Below the pieces are notes generated by a model. The model was not told the DNA's origin. It saw only the letters and a program-made list of their open reading frames with translations, and ran no database searches. A stretch of DNA of 64,000 bases from Echinarachnius parma (lineage: Eukaryota; Echinodermata; Echinoidea; Clypeasteroida; Echinarachniidae), in contig JBAMJV010010061.1 of the NCBI GenBank assembly GCA_037951105.1, positions 56,708 through 120,707 of the forward strand. Direction: 5' to 3'. The position numbers were made by a program, and so were the translations under genes. Shown here one piece after another: positions 47,901 through 57,889 of the stretch (positions within the stretch are counted from its first letter, which is position 1; each line of letters begins with the position of its first letter).

Positions 47901-50048
47901 AATATTGGGGATACACAAGCAGTAAACACATGGCTACAAAGAGCGGATGTAGGTAATATAGATGATGCACACCGTCCTAGTTTTGCGAGTGAAGTTTTTG
48001 GCAGCGAAGGACCTAAACAGGAAGAACATGACGATGCAAGTTTTGAGGCTACAACTACAAGTCAAATGGAAGGAAGTCGGGAACATAATATGAAAAGAGA
48101 ATACGAGGATAGCGAGGGCAAGGTAGATACTCGTCGCAGACATCACGTTTGTGGCATGTGTTCGAAAGCGTTCAAGATAAAGAGTAAGCTGGAGGCACAC
48201 GAGAGAATGCATCACGGTGAAAAGCCCTTTGCGTGCGAGATGAGTTCGGAGGCGTTCTACGAGAAGGGACAATTCAACACGCACATGAGGCAGCACAACA
48301 AATATGCTTGCATATTTTGTTCGGAAGCGTTCACAGATAAGGATGAACTATGTAAGCACGTGATGTCGCACCCTGGTTCAAGACATCACGCGTGCGAGAT
48401 GTGCCCGGAGTCGTTCCATCGGAAGCGCGAGCTTGAGGAACATATGGTGACACACATTGGCGGAAGACCTTTTCCATGCGAGTTGTGTCCAAGGACGTTC
48501 CAAAGGAAGCAGCGTCTCACACAGCACATGACTACTCATAATGGGCCCCAAAATCATGCATGTGAGTTGTGCACCGAGAAATACAGGTTCAAGAAAGAGC
48601 TTAGTGAACACATCAAACTTGTGCATACGGTCGCGAGACCTTACGCCTGCGACTTGTGCCCGAAGACTTTCTCAAAGGAAAACTATCTTGAGTTGCACAT
48701 GAATACGCACACTGGCGATGTATGTGACATATGCTCACAGGCATTCTCGTCAGAGGGTGAGCTGAAGGTGCATATTATGAGTCTGCACTCTGAAGGCAGA
48801 CCTTTTGCTTGTGACTTGTGCCCCAAGACATTTAAGAGGAAGAGCAGCTTCGATACGCACAGGAGGTGGACACACCCTGAATCTCTTGAAGCACAAAGAG
48901 ATGGTGCTAAGGGTTCGTGGCAAGGTGATGATGGTGATACGCCAATCAGCACCCAAAATGTCCAGAATATTGGGGATACGCAAGCAGTAAACACATGGCT
49001 ACAAAGAGCGGATGTAGGTAATATAGATGATGCAAACCATCCTAGTTTTGCAAGTGAAGTTTTTGGCAGCGAAGACCCTAAACAGAAAGAACATGACGAT
49101 GCAAGTTTTGAGGCTACAACTACAAGTCAAAAGGAAGGAACTCGGGAACATAATATGAAAATAGAATACGAGGATAGTAAGGGCAAGGTAGATACTCGTC
49201 GCAGACATCACGTTTGTGGCATGTGTTCGAAAGCGTTCAAGATAAAGAGTAAGCTGGAGGCACACGAGAGAACGCAACACGGTAAAAAGCCCTTTGCGTG
49301 CGAGATGTGTTCAGAGGTGTTCTACGAGAAGGGACAATTCAACACGCACATGAGGCAGCACAACAGATATGCCTGCATGTTTTGTTCGGAAACATTCACG
49401 GATAAGGATGAACTACGTAAGCACGTGATTTCGCACCCTGGTTCAAGACATCACGTGTGCGAGCTGTGCCCAGAGGCATTCCATCAGAAACGTGATCTCA
49501 AGGCACACATGGTGATGCATGAAAGACCTTTTGTGTGTGAGCTGTGCCCGGAGGCGTTCCATCGGAAATGTGATCTCAAGAAACATATGGTGACGCATAT
49601 CGGTGGAAGACCTTTTGCATGCGACTTGTGTCCAAAAACGTTCCAACGGAAGGATGGTCTAAGGCGGCACATGAGTAACTGTCATAATGGGCCCAAAAAT
49701 CATGCATGTAAGTTGTGCACCGAGAAGTTCAGGATCATAAAAGAGCTCAACGAGCACATCAAACTTGTGCACACGGTCGCGAGACCTTACACCTGTGACT
49801 TGTGCCCGAAGACTTTCTCGAAGGAAAATTATCTTGAGTTGCACATGAATACGCACACTGGCGAAATATGTGACATATGCTCACAGGCATTCTCGTCAGA
49901 GGGTGAGCTAAATGTGCATATTATGACGGCACACTCCGAAGACAGACCTTATGCTTGTGACTTGTGCTCCATGGAATTTACATTTAAGAGGAAGAGCAGC
50001 CTGGATATGCACAGGAGGTGGACACACCCTGAATCTCTGGCAATATAA
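41485..50048 (+). CDS. HTH-linker-C2H2 zinc-finger gene, longest model (6 exons)
   Basis: Six phase-1 exons (41485-41992, 42477-42722, 43525-44025, 44830-44916, 45037-45486, 46816-50048) join without a stop to give 1,674 aa. The N-terminus holds a Brinker/psq-like helix-turn-helix and a CENP-B-type HTH of the kind found in pogo transposases. The middle is acidic and repetitive, and the last exon encodes 26 C2H2 fingers in three arrays. The protein should be a nuclear DNA-binding regulator. Every exon border has a consensus acceptor and donor, but whether all exons enter one mRNA is unknown. Skipping any phase-1 exon keeps the frame, and three more terminal exons lie downstream. Confidence 0.7.
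42477..42722 (+). CDS. Zinc-finger locus exon 2: acidic linker
   Basis: 82 codons follow a TTTCACAG acceptor and end before GTGAGATC. Two related blocks, SGYDVTNVTVKMEFDENIVN and SGYDVTKVKREFDE, show an internal duplication. VKMEFDE, VKREFDE and IKVEQD resemble SUMO-acceptor sites (hydrophobic-K-x-E), common in zinc-finger repressors; function here is inferred. Confidence 0.7.
43262..43380 (+). CDS. Alternative short terminal exon (duplicate of exon 3 start)
   Basis: A TTTTCAG acceptor in phase 1 opens DNRDEHAVRESNIWLNR and a TGA ends it after 39 codons. It aligns with the start of exon 3 (DEGDQPVGGESISCLSS...ATRGIESE; compare ATNREII). It may be a duplicated, decaying exon or an ending that gives an isoform without fingers. 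Confidence 0.4.
43525..44025 (+). CDS. Zinc-finger locus exon 3: linker with DVTELQEA repeats
   Basis: 167 codons lie between CCCTTCAG and GTGAGG. The N-terminal part has two CxxC pairs (CEDCHKAL, CERCRED) that could bind zinc. Then DVTELQEA repeats seven times in 24-bp units (about 43779-43950), followed by YRVKLEDA. The repeat number is likely to vary between individuals. Reading through the donor leads into the broken finger ORF at 44026-44720. Confidence 0.65.
44026..44720 (+). pseudogene. Broken zinc-finger end interrupted by a MITE
   Basis: The exon 3 frame stays open past its donor to HPLACQISERPFICNI and then meets a stop inside the MITE at 44245-44465. Just after the MITE the finger resumes in the frame the original codons require (CGKGFNCSSKVAIHMKTH, then a TGEKNY linker, CKICKMAFSCKSNLKKH, CTICAKAFSW). 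TGEK linkers distinguish these fingers from the arrays downstream. The last finger breaks off near 44700 at a T-rich, GGGGGCAAATTCGCCTGC sequence. It looks like an old terminal finger exon inactivated by transposition. Confidence 0.7.
44245..44465. mobile_element. 221-bp MITE inside a zinc-finger ORF
   Basis: Ends TGATGACATAAACGG and GCGTGTGTCATCA are flanked by TA (44243-44244 and 44466-44467), as for Tc1/mariner MITEs. Subterminal GGTACCCTGGGGTACC palindromes occur at both sides. Without it and one TA, the surrounding codons join in frame as ICNI-CGKGF. Confidence 0.8.
44830..44916 (+). CDS. Zinc-finger locus exon 4: short linker
   Basis: 29 codons between TATCCAG and GTAAGC encode EGTSQGVSTDLGGSVSVDQ, then DLDHNLHGP. 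It is a paralogue of the start of the next exon and keeps phase 1 on both sides. Confidence 0.6.
45037..45486 (+). CDS. Zinc-finger locus exon 5: repetitive linker
   Basis: 150 codons between CATCCAG and GTAATA. GVSNDLEGSVSVDQ is repeated four times in 42-bp units, then HRDQCSSPGSQSNITDA-like 17-residue units occur four times, and the exon ends WIKQEMDADDQTE. It is Ser/Asp-rich and probably disordered; WIKQEMD resembles a SUMO site. Confidence 0.65.
45518..45945. repeat. Foldback repeat with CATCKAAGTTCGCGCA ends
   Basis: GCATCTAAGTTCGCGCA at the left pairs with TGCGCGAACTTCGATGC at the right, with an extra GCGCAAACTTCGATGCCC inside. No genes. Confidence 0.5.
46816..50048 (+). CDS. Zinc-finger terminal exon A (26 fingers)
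   Basis: A TTGCTACAG acceptor opens in phase 1 (DVHWQWDGSGES) and TAA ends the exon, 1,077 codons later. A duplicated acidic lead-in (GDAPN-SKD-QNITELKM twice) precedes three arrays: seven fingers (first two lack the first Cys, VRELC), nine (one with CEMSS instead of CxxC) and ten. Joining linkers hold GNIDDAHRPSFASEVFGSE. Fingers are CxxC-x12-Hx3-5H, mostly without TGEK linkers; the last has two extra residues between Cys and His pairs. Arrays two and three reflect a 1,065-bp in-frame duplication. Probably a nuclear sequence-specific DNA-binding protein. Confidence 0.85.
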
Positions 50049-51060
50049 TTGTTAGTCCACCTGATTGCGTTGCTGAATTAATGTTTTTCTTAAAATGGAT
50101 TTGAGTAAATTTAGACCGCGGGCCGAACAGTGAAAATCGCCTTATTTCTTGACTTTTGTGACCCACCTCTGAGAACTACAGTGGAAAAATCACTGAACAT
50201 GAACTCAAATGTCGTCAAGCTCCAAAAAAGATCAATTTTTCAAAAAGTGGAAACAATTGGATTTCCCCCCCCCCCCCAACATTCTCTGAACAATAATCCA
50301 ATCCTAGTGAATCTCTAATTAGAACGTTACGCTGTCCCTTAAGCTAGAGCCAATCAGATTGCTTGTTTTAATCTATGCTATTAAGAAAATCATTTTTGAA
50401 AAGTGGAAGCAGGTAGTGTAACAAAGTAGGGCTCCAAAAATAGAGAAATGTATGCTCTTTCTCCTTGTACACTATCACAGGCTAGTTATCTTATTGCTGA
50501 AGTGTAGGACTACCAAGTACCAAACTACAAATATGCGGGCTATAGGCTAATCCTTGGTTGGTGAAATTGCAGAGCAATATTGAAATGAAAAGTGATGTTT
50601 GCAGTAACTTTGTACACAGCTGAAACTATAGTGTGTGTTTTTAAAACATGACACAAACAAAAATCAGAATTTCAATTGGAATGATGAGTATAATTAACTA
50701 ACTCTCCAAAACCATGATTTTAATTTAAAAGTGATTTATAGAGTAAAACTTTTTCTATACAAAATATTATGTCATAAAAAATAGAGATTCTAGCTTTAAA
50801 GGGGTAGTTCAGTTTTGGAACAGAGGGTGCTTAACGTCCATTTAACTTGAAATTTTCACACAGCACACAGTGGACATATCAGATAGCAACAATGTACATT
50901 TTAATTTGTATCAACCACTCATCACTTTTTGCACATGACAACAAAGTTACTACTTATAGATCCCTTTAATAATATGTGCGCCCAAAGTAGTAAACACTCT
51001 GCTACATGTAGGTATAAATATTCCCCAAATTCTTTTCTCTCTATCTTTGCATTTCTGCAG

Positions 51061-52232
51061 TGAGCACTTGCTGGCCAAGAGATGGTGCTAAGGGTTCGTG
51101 TCAAGGTGATGATGGTGATACGCCAATCAGCACCCAAAATGTCCAGAATATTGGGGATACGCAAGCAGTAAATACATGGCTACAAAGAGCGGATGTAGGT
51201 AATATAGATGATGCACACCGTCCTAGTTTTGCGAGTGAAGTTTTTGGCAGCGAAGGACCTAAACAGGATGAGGAAGAACATGACAATGCAAGTTTTGAGG
51301 CTACAACTACAAGTCAAAAGGAAGGAAGTCGGGAACATAACATGAAAAGAGAATACGAGGATAGTAAGGGCAAGGTAGATACTCGTCGCAGACATCACGT
51401 TTGTGGCATGTGTTCGAAAGCGTTCAAGATAAGTAGTAACCTGGAGGCACACGAGAGAACGCATCACCGTGAAAAGCCTTTTGCATGTGAGATGTGTTCA
51501 GAGGCGTTCTACGAAAAGGGACAATTCAACACGCACATGAGGCAGCACAATAGATATGCCTGCATGTTTTGTTCGGAAACGTTCACAGATCAGGATGAAC
51601 TACGTAAACATGTGATGTCGCACCCTGGTTCAAGACATCACGCGTGCGAGTTGTGCCCGGAGGCATTCCACCGGAAGCGTGATCTCGAGGAACATATGGT
51701 GACGCACATCGATGGGAGACCTTTTCCATGCGACTTGTGTCCAAGAACGTTCCAACGGAAGCGGCATCTCAAGCAGCACATGACTACTCATAATGGGCCC
51801 AAAAATGCATGCGACTTGTGTCCAAAGACGTTCCAACAGAAGGTTGGTCTAAGGCGGCACATGAGTAACTGTCATAATGGGCCCAAAAATCATGCCTGTG
51901 AGTTGTGCCCCGAGAAATTCAGGTTCAAGAAAGAGCTCAGCGAGCACATAAAACTTGTGCATACGGTAGCGAGACCTTACACCTGCGACTTGTGCCCGAA
52001 GACTTTCTCGAAGGAAAATTATCTCGAGTTGCACATGAATACGCACACTGGCGAAGTATGTGACATATGCTCACAGGCATTCTCGTCAGAGGGGGAGCTG
52101 AAGGTGCATATTATGAACCTGCATTCCGAAGGCAGACCTTTTGCTTGTGACTTGTGCACCAAGACATACAAGAGGAAACTCGGACTCGATATGCACAGGA
52201 GGTGCTCACACCCCAAATCTCTTGGAATATAA
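51061..52232 (+). CDS. Zinc-finger terminal exon B (10 fingers)
   Basis: A TTTCTGCAG acceptor in phase 1 opens VSTCWPRDGAKG; 390 codons later the frame ends SLGI and TAA. The lead-in matches the internal linkers of exon A from DGAKG onward. Ten intact C2H2 fingers follow (CGMCSKAF...HERTHH to CDLCTKTYKRKLGLDMH). There is no in-frame ATG before the HNMKREYED block, so the exon needs an upstream exon or a late start. TATAAATA stands at 51013-51020, so a private promoter is conceivable. Confidence 0.8.
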
Positions 52233-52307
52233 TTGTTAGTCCATCTGAGTGTGTTGCTGGATTTTTTGGGGGGAGACGGATTAGCTATCTTATCACGGTT
52301 AAAGTAA

Positions 52308-52725
52308 CAAAGACGTTCCAACGTAAGATTGGTCTAAGGCAGCACATGAGTAACTGTCATAATGGGCTGAAAAATCATGCATGTAAGTTGTGCACCGAGA
52401 AGTTCAGGATCATAAAAGAGCTCAACGAGCACATCAAACTTGTGCACACGGTCACAAGACCATACACCTGCGACTTGTGCCCGAAGACTTTCTCGAAGGA
52501 AGATTATCTTGAGTTGCACATGAATATACACACTGGCGAAATATGTGACATATGCTCACAGGCATTTTCGTCAGAGGGTGACCTAAAGGTGCATATTATG
52601 ACGGCACACTCTGTGAAGACAGACCTTATGCTTGTGACTTGTGCTCCATGGAATTTACATTTAAGAGGAAGAGCAGCCTGGATATGCACAGGAGGTGGAC
52701 ACACCCTGAATCTCTGGCAATATAA
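52308..52725 (+). pseudogene. Orphan finger fragment behind exon B
   Basis: It starts within a finger (TFQRKIGLRQHMSNCH) without Cys residues or an acceptor, continues through three complete fingers and copies the end of exon A. A 2-bp insertion at AHSVKTD (near 52612) shifts the frame, so the normal ESLAI ending is lost. It is a duplicated and now broken 3' piece. Confidence 0.7.
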
Positions 52726-53484
52726 TTGTTAGTCCACCTGATTGCGTTGCTGGATATTTTTTGATTAAAATGGATTTGAGTAACTTTAGACCGCGAGCCG
52801 AACAGTGAAAGTCGCCTTATTTATTTTCATTCGTGGCCCACCTCTGTGATCTACCCAGACTTTGAGCATGGAGGTAGTGAAAATATCACTGAACACAAAC
52901 TCAAATGTCGTCAAGCTAAAAAAAAGATCCACTGTTAAAAAAGTGGGGGAAATTGTTTTTTTTAAGATAGAGCCAATCAGATTGCTTGCTTTAATCTACG
53001 CAATTCATATTGCTCTGCAATTTCACCCAATCAAGGATTATAGCCCTCATATTTGTATTTTGGTACTTGGTAGTCCTAAACTTCAGCTAGAAGATAACTA
53101 GCCTGTGATAGTGTACAAGGAGAAAGAGCATACATTTCTCTATTTTTGGAGCCCTATTTTGTTACACTACCTGCTTCCACTTTTTCAAAAATTATTTTCT
53201 TAAAATGAAAATGCAAAGTGATGTTTGCAGTAACTTTGTACAAAGTTATTGTGTTTTTTTAAAAAGATGACACAACTTGAAATTTTCACAAAGCACACAG
53301 TGGACATATAAGATAACAACAATGTACATTGTATCAACCACTCATCACTTTTTGCACATGACAACAAAGTTACTACTTATAGATCCCTTTAATAATATGT
53401 GCGCCCAAAGTAGTAAACACTCTGCTACATGTAGGTATAAATATTCCCCAAATTCTTTTCTCTCTTATCTTTGCATTTCTGCAG

Positions 53485-54650
53485 TGAGCACTTGCTGGCC
53501 AAGAGATGGTGCTAAGTGTCCGTGGCAAGGTGATGAAGGTGACACGCCAATCAACACCCAAAATGTCCAGAATATTGGGGATACGCAAGCAGTAAACACA
53601 TGGCTACAAAGAGCGGATGTAGGTAATATAGATGATGCAAACCATCCTAGTTTTGCGAGTGAAGTTTTTGGCAGTGAAGACCCTAAACAGAAAGATCACG
53701 ACGATGCAAGTTTTAAGGCTACAACTACAAGTCAAAAGGAAGGAAGTCAGGAACATAATATGAAAAGAGAATACGAGGATAGCGAGGACAAGGTAGATAC
53801 TCGTCAAATACATCACGTTTGTGGCATGTGTTCGAAAGCGTTCAAGATAAGTAGTAACCTGGAGGCACACGAGAGAACGCATCACCGTGAAAAGCCTTTT
53901 GCATGTGAGATGTGTTCAGAGGCGTTCTACGAAAAGGGACAATTCAACACGCACATGAGGCAGCACAATAGATATGCCTGCATGTTTTGTTCGGAAATGT
54001 TCACAGATAAGGATGAACTACGTAAACATGTGATGTCGCACCCTGGTTCAAGACATCACGCGTGCGAGTTGTGCCCGGAGGCATTCCACCGGAAGCGTGA
54101 TCTCGAGGAACATATGGTGACGCACATCGATGGGAGACCTTTTCCATGCGACTTGTGTCCAAGAACGTTCCAACGGAAGCGGCATCTCAAGCAGCACATG
54201 ACTACTCATAATGGGCCCAAAAATGCATGCGACTTGTGTCCAAAGACGTTCCAACAGAAGGTTGGTCTAAGGCGGCACATGAGTAACTGTCATAATGGGC
54301 CCAAAAATCATGCCTGTGAGTTGTGCCCCGAGAAATTCAGGTTCAAGAAAGAGCTCAACGAGCACATCAAACTTGTGCATACGGTAGCGAGACCTTACAC
54401 CTGCGACTTGTGCCCGAAGACTTTCTCGAAGGAAAATTATCTCGAGTTGCACATGAATACGCACACTGGCGAAGTATGTGACATATGCTCACAGGCATTC
54501 TCGTCAGAGGGGGAGCTGAAGGTGCATATTATGAACCTGCATTCCGAAGGCAGACCTTTTGCTTGTGACTTGTGCACCAAGACATACAAGAGGAAACTCG
54601 GACTCGATATGCACAGGAGGTGCTCACACCCCAAATCTCTTGGAATATAA
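53485..54650 (+). CDS. Zinc-finger terminal exon C (10 fingers)
   Basis: Almost identical to exon B in exon, upstream intron and downstream DNA; phase-1 acceptor TTTCTGCAG and 388 codons ending SLGI. All ten fingers are intact and nearly all contact residues equal those of exon B; one difference is CSEMFTDKDEL against CSETFTDQDEL in finger 3. TATAAATA lies 48 bp upstream of the exon, as in B and D. Confidence 0.8.
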
Positions 54651-54725
54651 TTGTTAGTCCATCTGAGTGTGTTGCTGGATTTTTTGGGGGGAGACGGATT
54701 AGCTATCTTATCACGGTTAAAGTAA

Positions 54726-55141
54726 CAAAGACGTTCCAACGTAAGATTGGTCTAAGGCAGCACATGAGTAACTGTCATAATGGGCTGAAAAATCATGCAT
54801 GTAAGTTATGCACCGAGAAGTTCAGGATCATAAAAGAGCTCAACGAGCACATAAAACTTGTGCACACGGTCGCAAGACCTTACACCTGCGACTTGTGCCC
54901 GAAGACTTTCTCGAAGGAAGATTATCTTGAGTTGCACATGAATATACACACTGGCGAAATATGTGACATATGCTCACAGGCATTCTCGTCAGAGGGTGAC
55001 CTAAAGGTGCATATTATGACGGCACACTCCGAAGACAGACCTTATGCTTGTGACTTGTGCTCCATGGAATTTACATTTAAGAGGAAGAGCAGCCTGGATA
55101 TGCACAGGAGGTGGACACACCCTGAATCTCTGGCAATATAA
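54726..55141 (+). pseudogene. Orphan finger fragment behind exon C
   Basis: The same duplicated tail as behind exon B, but with an open frame through CDLCSMEFTFKRKSSLDMH to the ESLAI end. It still lacks its own acceptor and the Cys pair of its first finger, so it is unlikely to be translated unless reached by unusual splicing. Confidence 0.6.
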
Positions 55142-55898
55142 TTGTTAGTCCACCTGATTGCGTTGCTGGATTTTTTTGGATTAAAATGGATTTGAGTAAC
55201 TTTAGACCGCGAGCCGAACAGTGAAAGTCGCCTTATTTATTTTCATTCGTGGCCCACCTCTGTGATCTACCCAGACTTTGAGCATGGAGGTAGTGGAAAT
55301 ATCACTGAACACAAACTCAAATGTCGTCAAGCTAAAAAGAAGATCCACTGTTAAAAAAGTGGGGAAAATTGTTTTTTTTAAGATAGAGCCAATCAGATTG
55401 CTTGTTTTAATCTATGCAATTCATATTGCTCTGCAATTTCACCAATCAAGGATTATAGCCCTCATATTTGTAATTTGGTACTTGGTAGTCCTAAACTACA
55501 GCTAGAAGATAACTAGCCTGTGATAGTGTACAAGGAGAAAGAGCATACATTTCTCTATTTTTGGAGCCCTATTTTGTTACACTACCTGCTTCCATTTTTC
55601 AAAAATTATTTTCTTAAAATGAAAATGCAAAGTGATGTTTGCAGTAACTTTGTACAAAGTTATTGTGTTTTTTTTAAAAGATGACACAACTTGAAATTTT
55701 CACACAGCACACAGTGGACATATAAGATAACAACAATGTACATTGTATCAACCACTCATCACTTTTTGCACATGACAACAAAGTTACTACCTGTAGATCC
55801 CTTTAATAATATGTGCGCCCAAAGTAGTAAACACTCTGCTACATGTAGGTATAAATATTCCCCAAATTCTTTTCTCTCTTATCTTTGCATTTCTGCAG

Positions 55899-56974
55899 TG
55901 AGCACTTGCTGGCCAAGAGATGCTGCTAAGGGTTCGTGGCAAGGTGATGAAGGTGACATGCCAATCAACACCCAAAATGTCCAGAATATTGGGGATACGC
56001 AAGCAGTAAACACATGGCTACAAAGAGCGGATGTAGGTAATATAGATGATGCAAACCATCCTAGTTTTGCGAGTGAAGTTTTTGGCAGTGAAGACCCTAA
56101 ACAAAAAGATCACGACGATGCAAGTTTTAAGGCTACAACTACAAGTCAAAAGGAAGGAAGTCAGGAACAAAATATGAAAAGAGAATACGAGGATAGCGAG
56201 GACAAGGTAGATACTCGTCAAATACATCACGTTTGTGGCATGTGTTCGAAAGCGTTCAAGATAAGTAGTAACCTGGAGGCACACGAGAGAACGCATCACC
56301 GTGAAAAGCCTTTTGCGTGTAAGATTTGCTCAGAGTCTTTCGACGAGAGGGGACAATTCAACACGCACATGAGGCAGCACAACAAATATGCTTGCACGTT
56401 TTGTTCGGAAGCGTTCACAGATAAGGATGAACTGCGTAAGCACGTGATGTCGCACCCTGGTTCAAGACATCACGCGTGCGAGTTGTGCCCGGAGGCGTTC
56501 CATCGGAAGCGCGAGCTTGAGGAACATATGGTGACGCACATCGGTGGAAGACCTTTCGTATGCGATTTGTGTCCAAGAATGTTCCAACGGAAGAAGCATC
56601 TCAAGCAGCACATGATTACTCATAATGGGCCCAAAAATTATGCATGTGAGTTGTGCACCGAGAAATTCAGGTTCAAGAGAGAGCTCAGCGAGCACATCAA
56701 ACTTGTGCATACGGTCGCGAGACCTTTCACCTGCGACTTGTGCCCGAAGACTTTCTCAAAGGAAGATTATCTCGAGTTGCACATGAATACGCACACTGCC
56801 GAAGTATGTGACATATGCTCACAGGCATTCTCGTCAGAGGGTGAGCTGAAGGTGCATATTATAAATCTGCACTCTGAAGGCAGTTCTTTTGCTTGTGAAT
56901 TGTGCCCCGAGACATACAAGAGGAAATATGGACTCGATGTCCACAGAAGGTGCTCACACCCTGAATTGTTTTGA
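55899..56974 (+). CDS. Zinc-finger terminal exon D (9 fingers)
   Basis: The same TTTCTGCAG acceptor and VSTCWPRDAAKG start give 358 codons ending HPELF and TGA. Nine intact fingers: the sixth finger of B and C (FQQKVGLRRH) is missing, and finger 2 (CKICSESFDERGQFNTH) and finger 5 (CPRMFQRKKHLKQH) differ. It is the most diverged of the tandem copies and its 3' flank is new sequence with a TTAA-MITE fragment (56998-57055). Confidence 0.8.
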
Positions 56975-57056
56975 AATATAATTTTGATTAATTTCCTAAA
57001 GGGATCTAGTAACTTTGTTGTTAAAAAATGTATGAAATTTGATAAAACGAATATTT

Positions 57057-57339
57057 GTGCCTGAAAGAAGACATGAGTATCCACACAGACGAAAGACCCT
57101 TTGCTTGTAGATTGCATCCAAAGGCATTTAAGCAGAGTGGCAAGCTAGTTGAACATATGAAAATTCATAGTAAAGAAAGGCCTTTTGCTTGTGAAATGTG
57201 TCCAAAAGCATTTGAGCAGCGTGCAAAGCTTGTTGCTCGCATGACAACTCATAGCAATGATAGGCCTCATGTTTGTGACATTTGTTTTAAGGCTTTCAAG
57301 ATGAAGGGAGATCTGGCAACACATGAGGACACATGCTGA
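57057..57339 (+). pseudogene. Isolated C2H2 fragment with about four fingers
   Basis: The open frame begins in a truncated finger (CLKEDMSIHTDERPFAC), has one finger with His in place of the second Cys (CRLHPKAF), then CEMCPKAFEQRAKLVARMTTH and CDICFKAFKMKGDLATH, and ends TC and TGA. TDERPF and SKERPF linkers are closer to classical TGEKP types than those of exons A-D. No acceptor is visible because a MITE fragment abuts its start. It may be the old 3' end of the locus. Confidence 0.6.
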
Positions 57340-57853
57340 TTCCTCAAAGCATGTTGAAACAAATACATGGGAAACTCATAACATTAAAGATGCTAAGGCC
57401 ACATCGTGAACTTCAGTTGCATTTGATGGGACACACTGACGAAACGTCTCAAACGTGTACTGTAGGAAGATTGCGTGAAAGATTGGCAAGGCGATTTGCG
57501 GCAAATCAGTTTCATAATTTTGCAAATATATATATTAGTGGGCAGTTTCCTGGCCAAATTTGTATAATCCCATATTAGTAAAATTATATTCTTTCACATG
57601 GTTGGTAATAAGAGCGTATATTTTGTTAAATTTTTTTTTTTTGTCGGGCGTTTCCCACTACTGTCATTTAGCTTTAACTTGAAAAAATATCATGTTTTTA
57701 CCTTTCCTCATGAGAAGTTAATAAATAGAAGAGGAATTTGTACTTGGTTTCTTGTAATTGCCAGCGTAGCATCAATTTAAGACTTATATGTTGTGGAAAG
57801 AATATGCCTTGTCAAACTGTTACTTTGTATTAATTATTATTTGCTACTGCACT

Positions 57854-57859
57854 AATAAA
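57854..57859 (+). terminator. Candidate poly(A) signal for the zinc-finger locus
   Basis: AATAAA in CACTAATAAAGACTG is the last canonical signal before the satellite, about 0.5 kb after the final finger stop. Confidence 0.4.
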
Positions 57860-57889
57860 GACTGATTTTATTTTACCAAGTATAAACAT

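Noticed and set aside
51013-51020. TATAAATA upstream of exons B, C and D as private promoters
   Set aside because: The copies are identical by recent duplication, lie within about 50 bp of the acceptor, and the exons lack an early in-frame ATG; not called as a feature.
46889-56710. Many minus-strand ORFs opposite the zinc-finger exons
   Set aside because: They are antisense shadows of the C2H2 codons and repeat with the finger period; none resembles a protein family.
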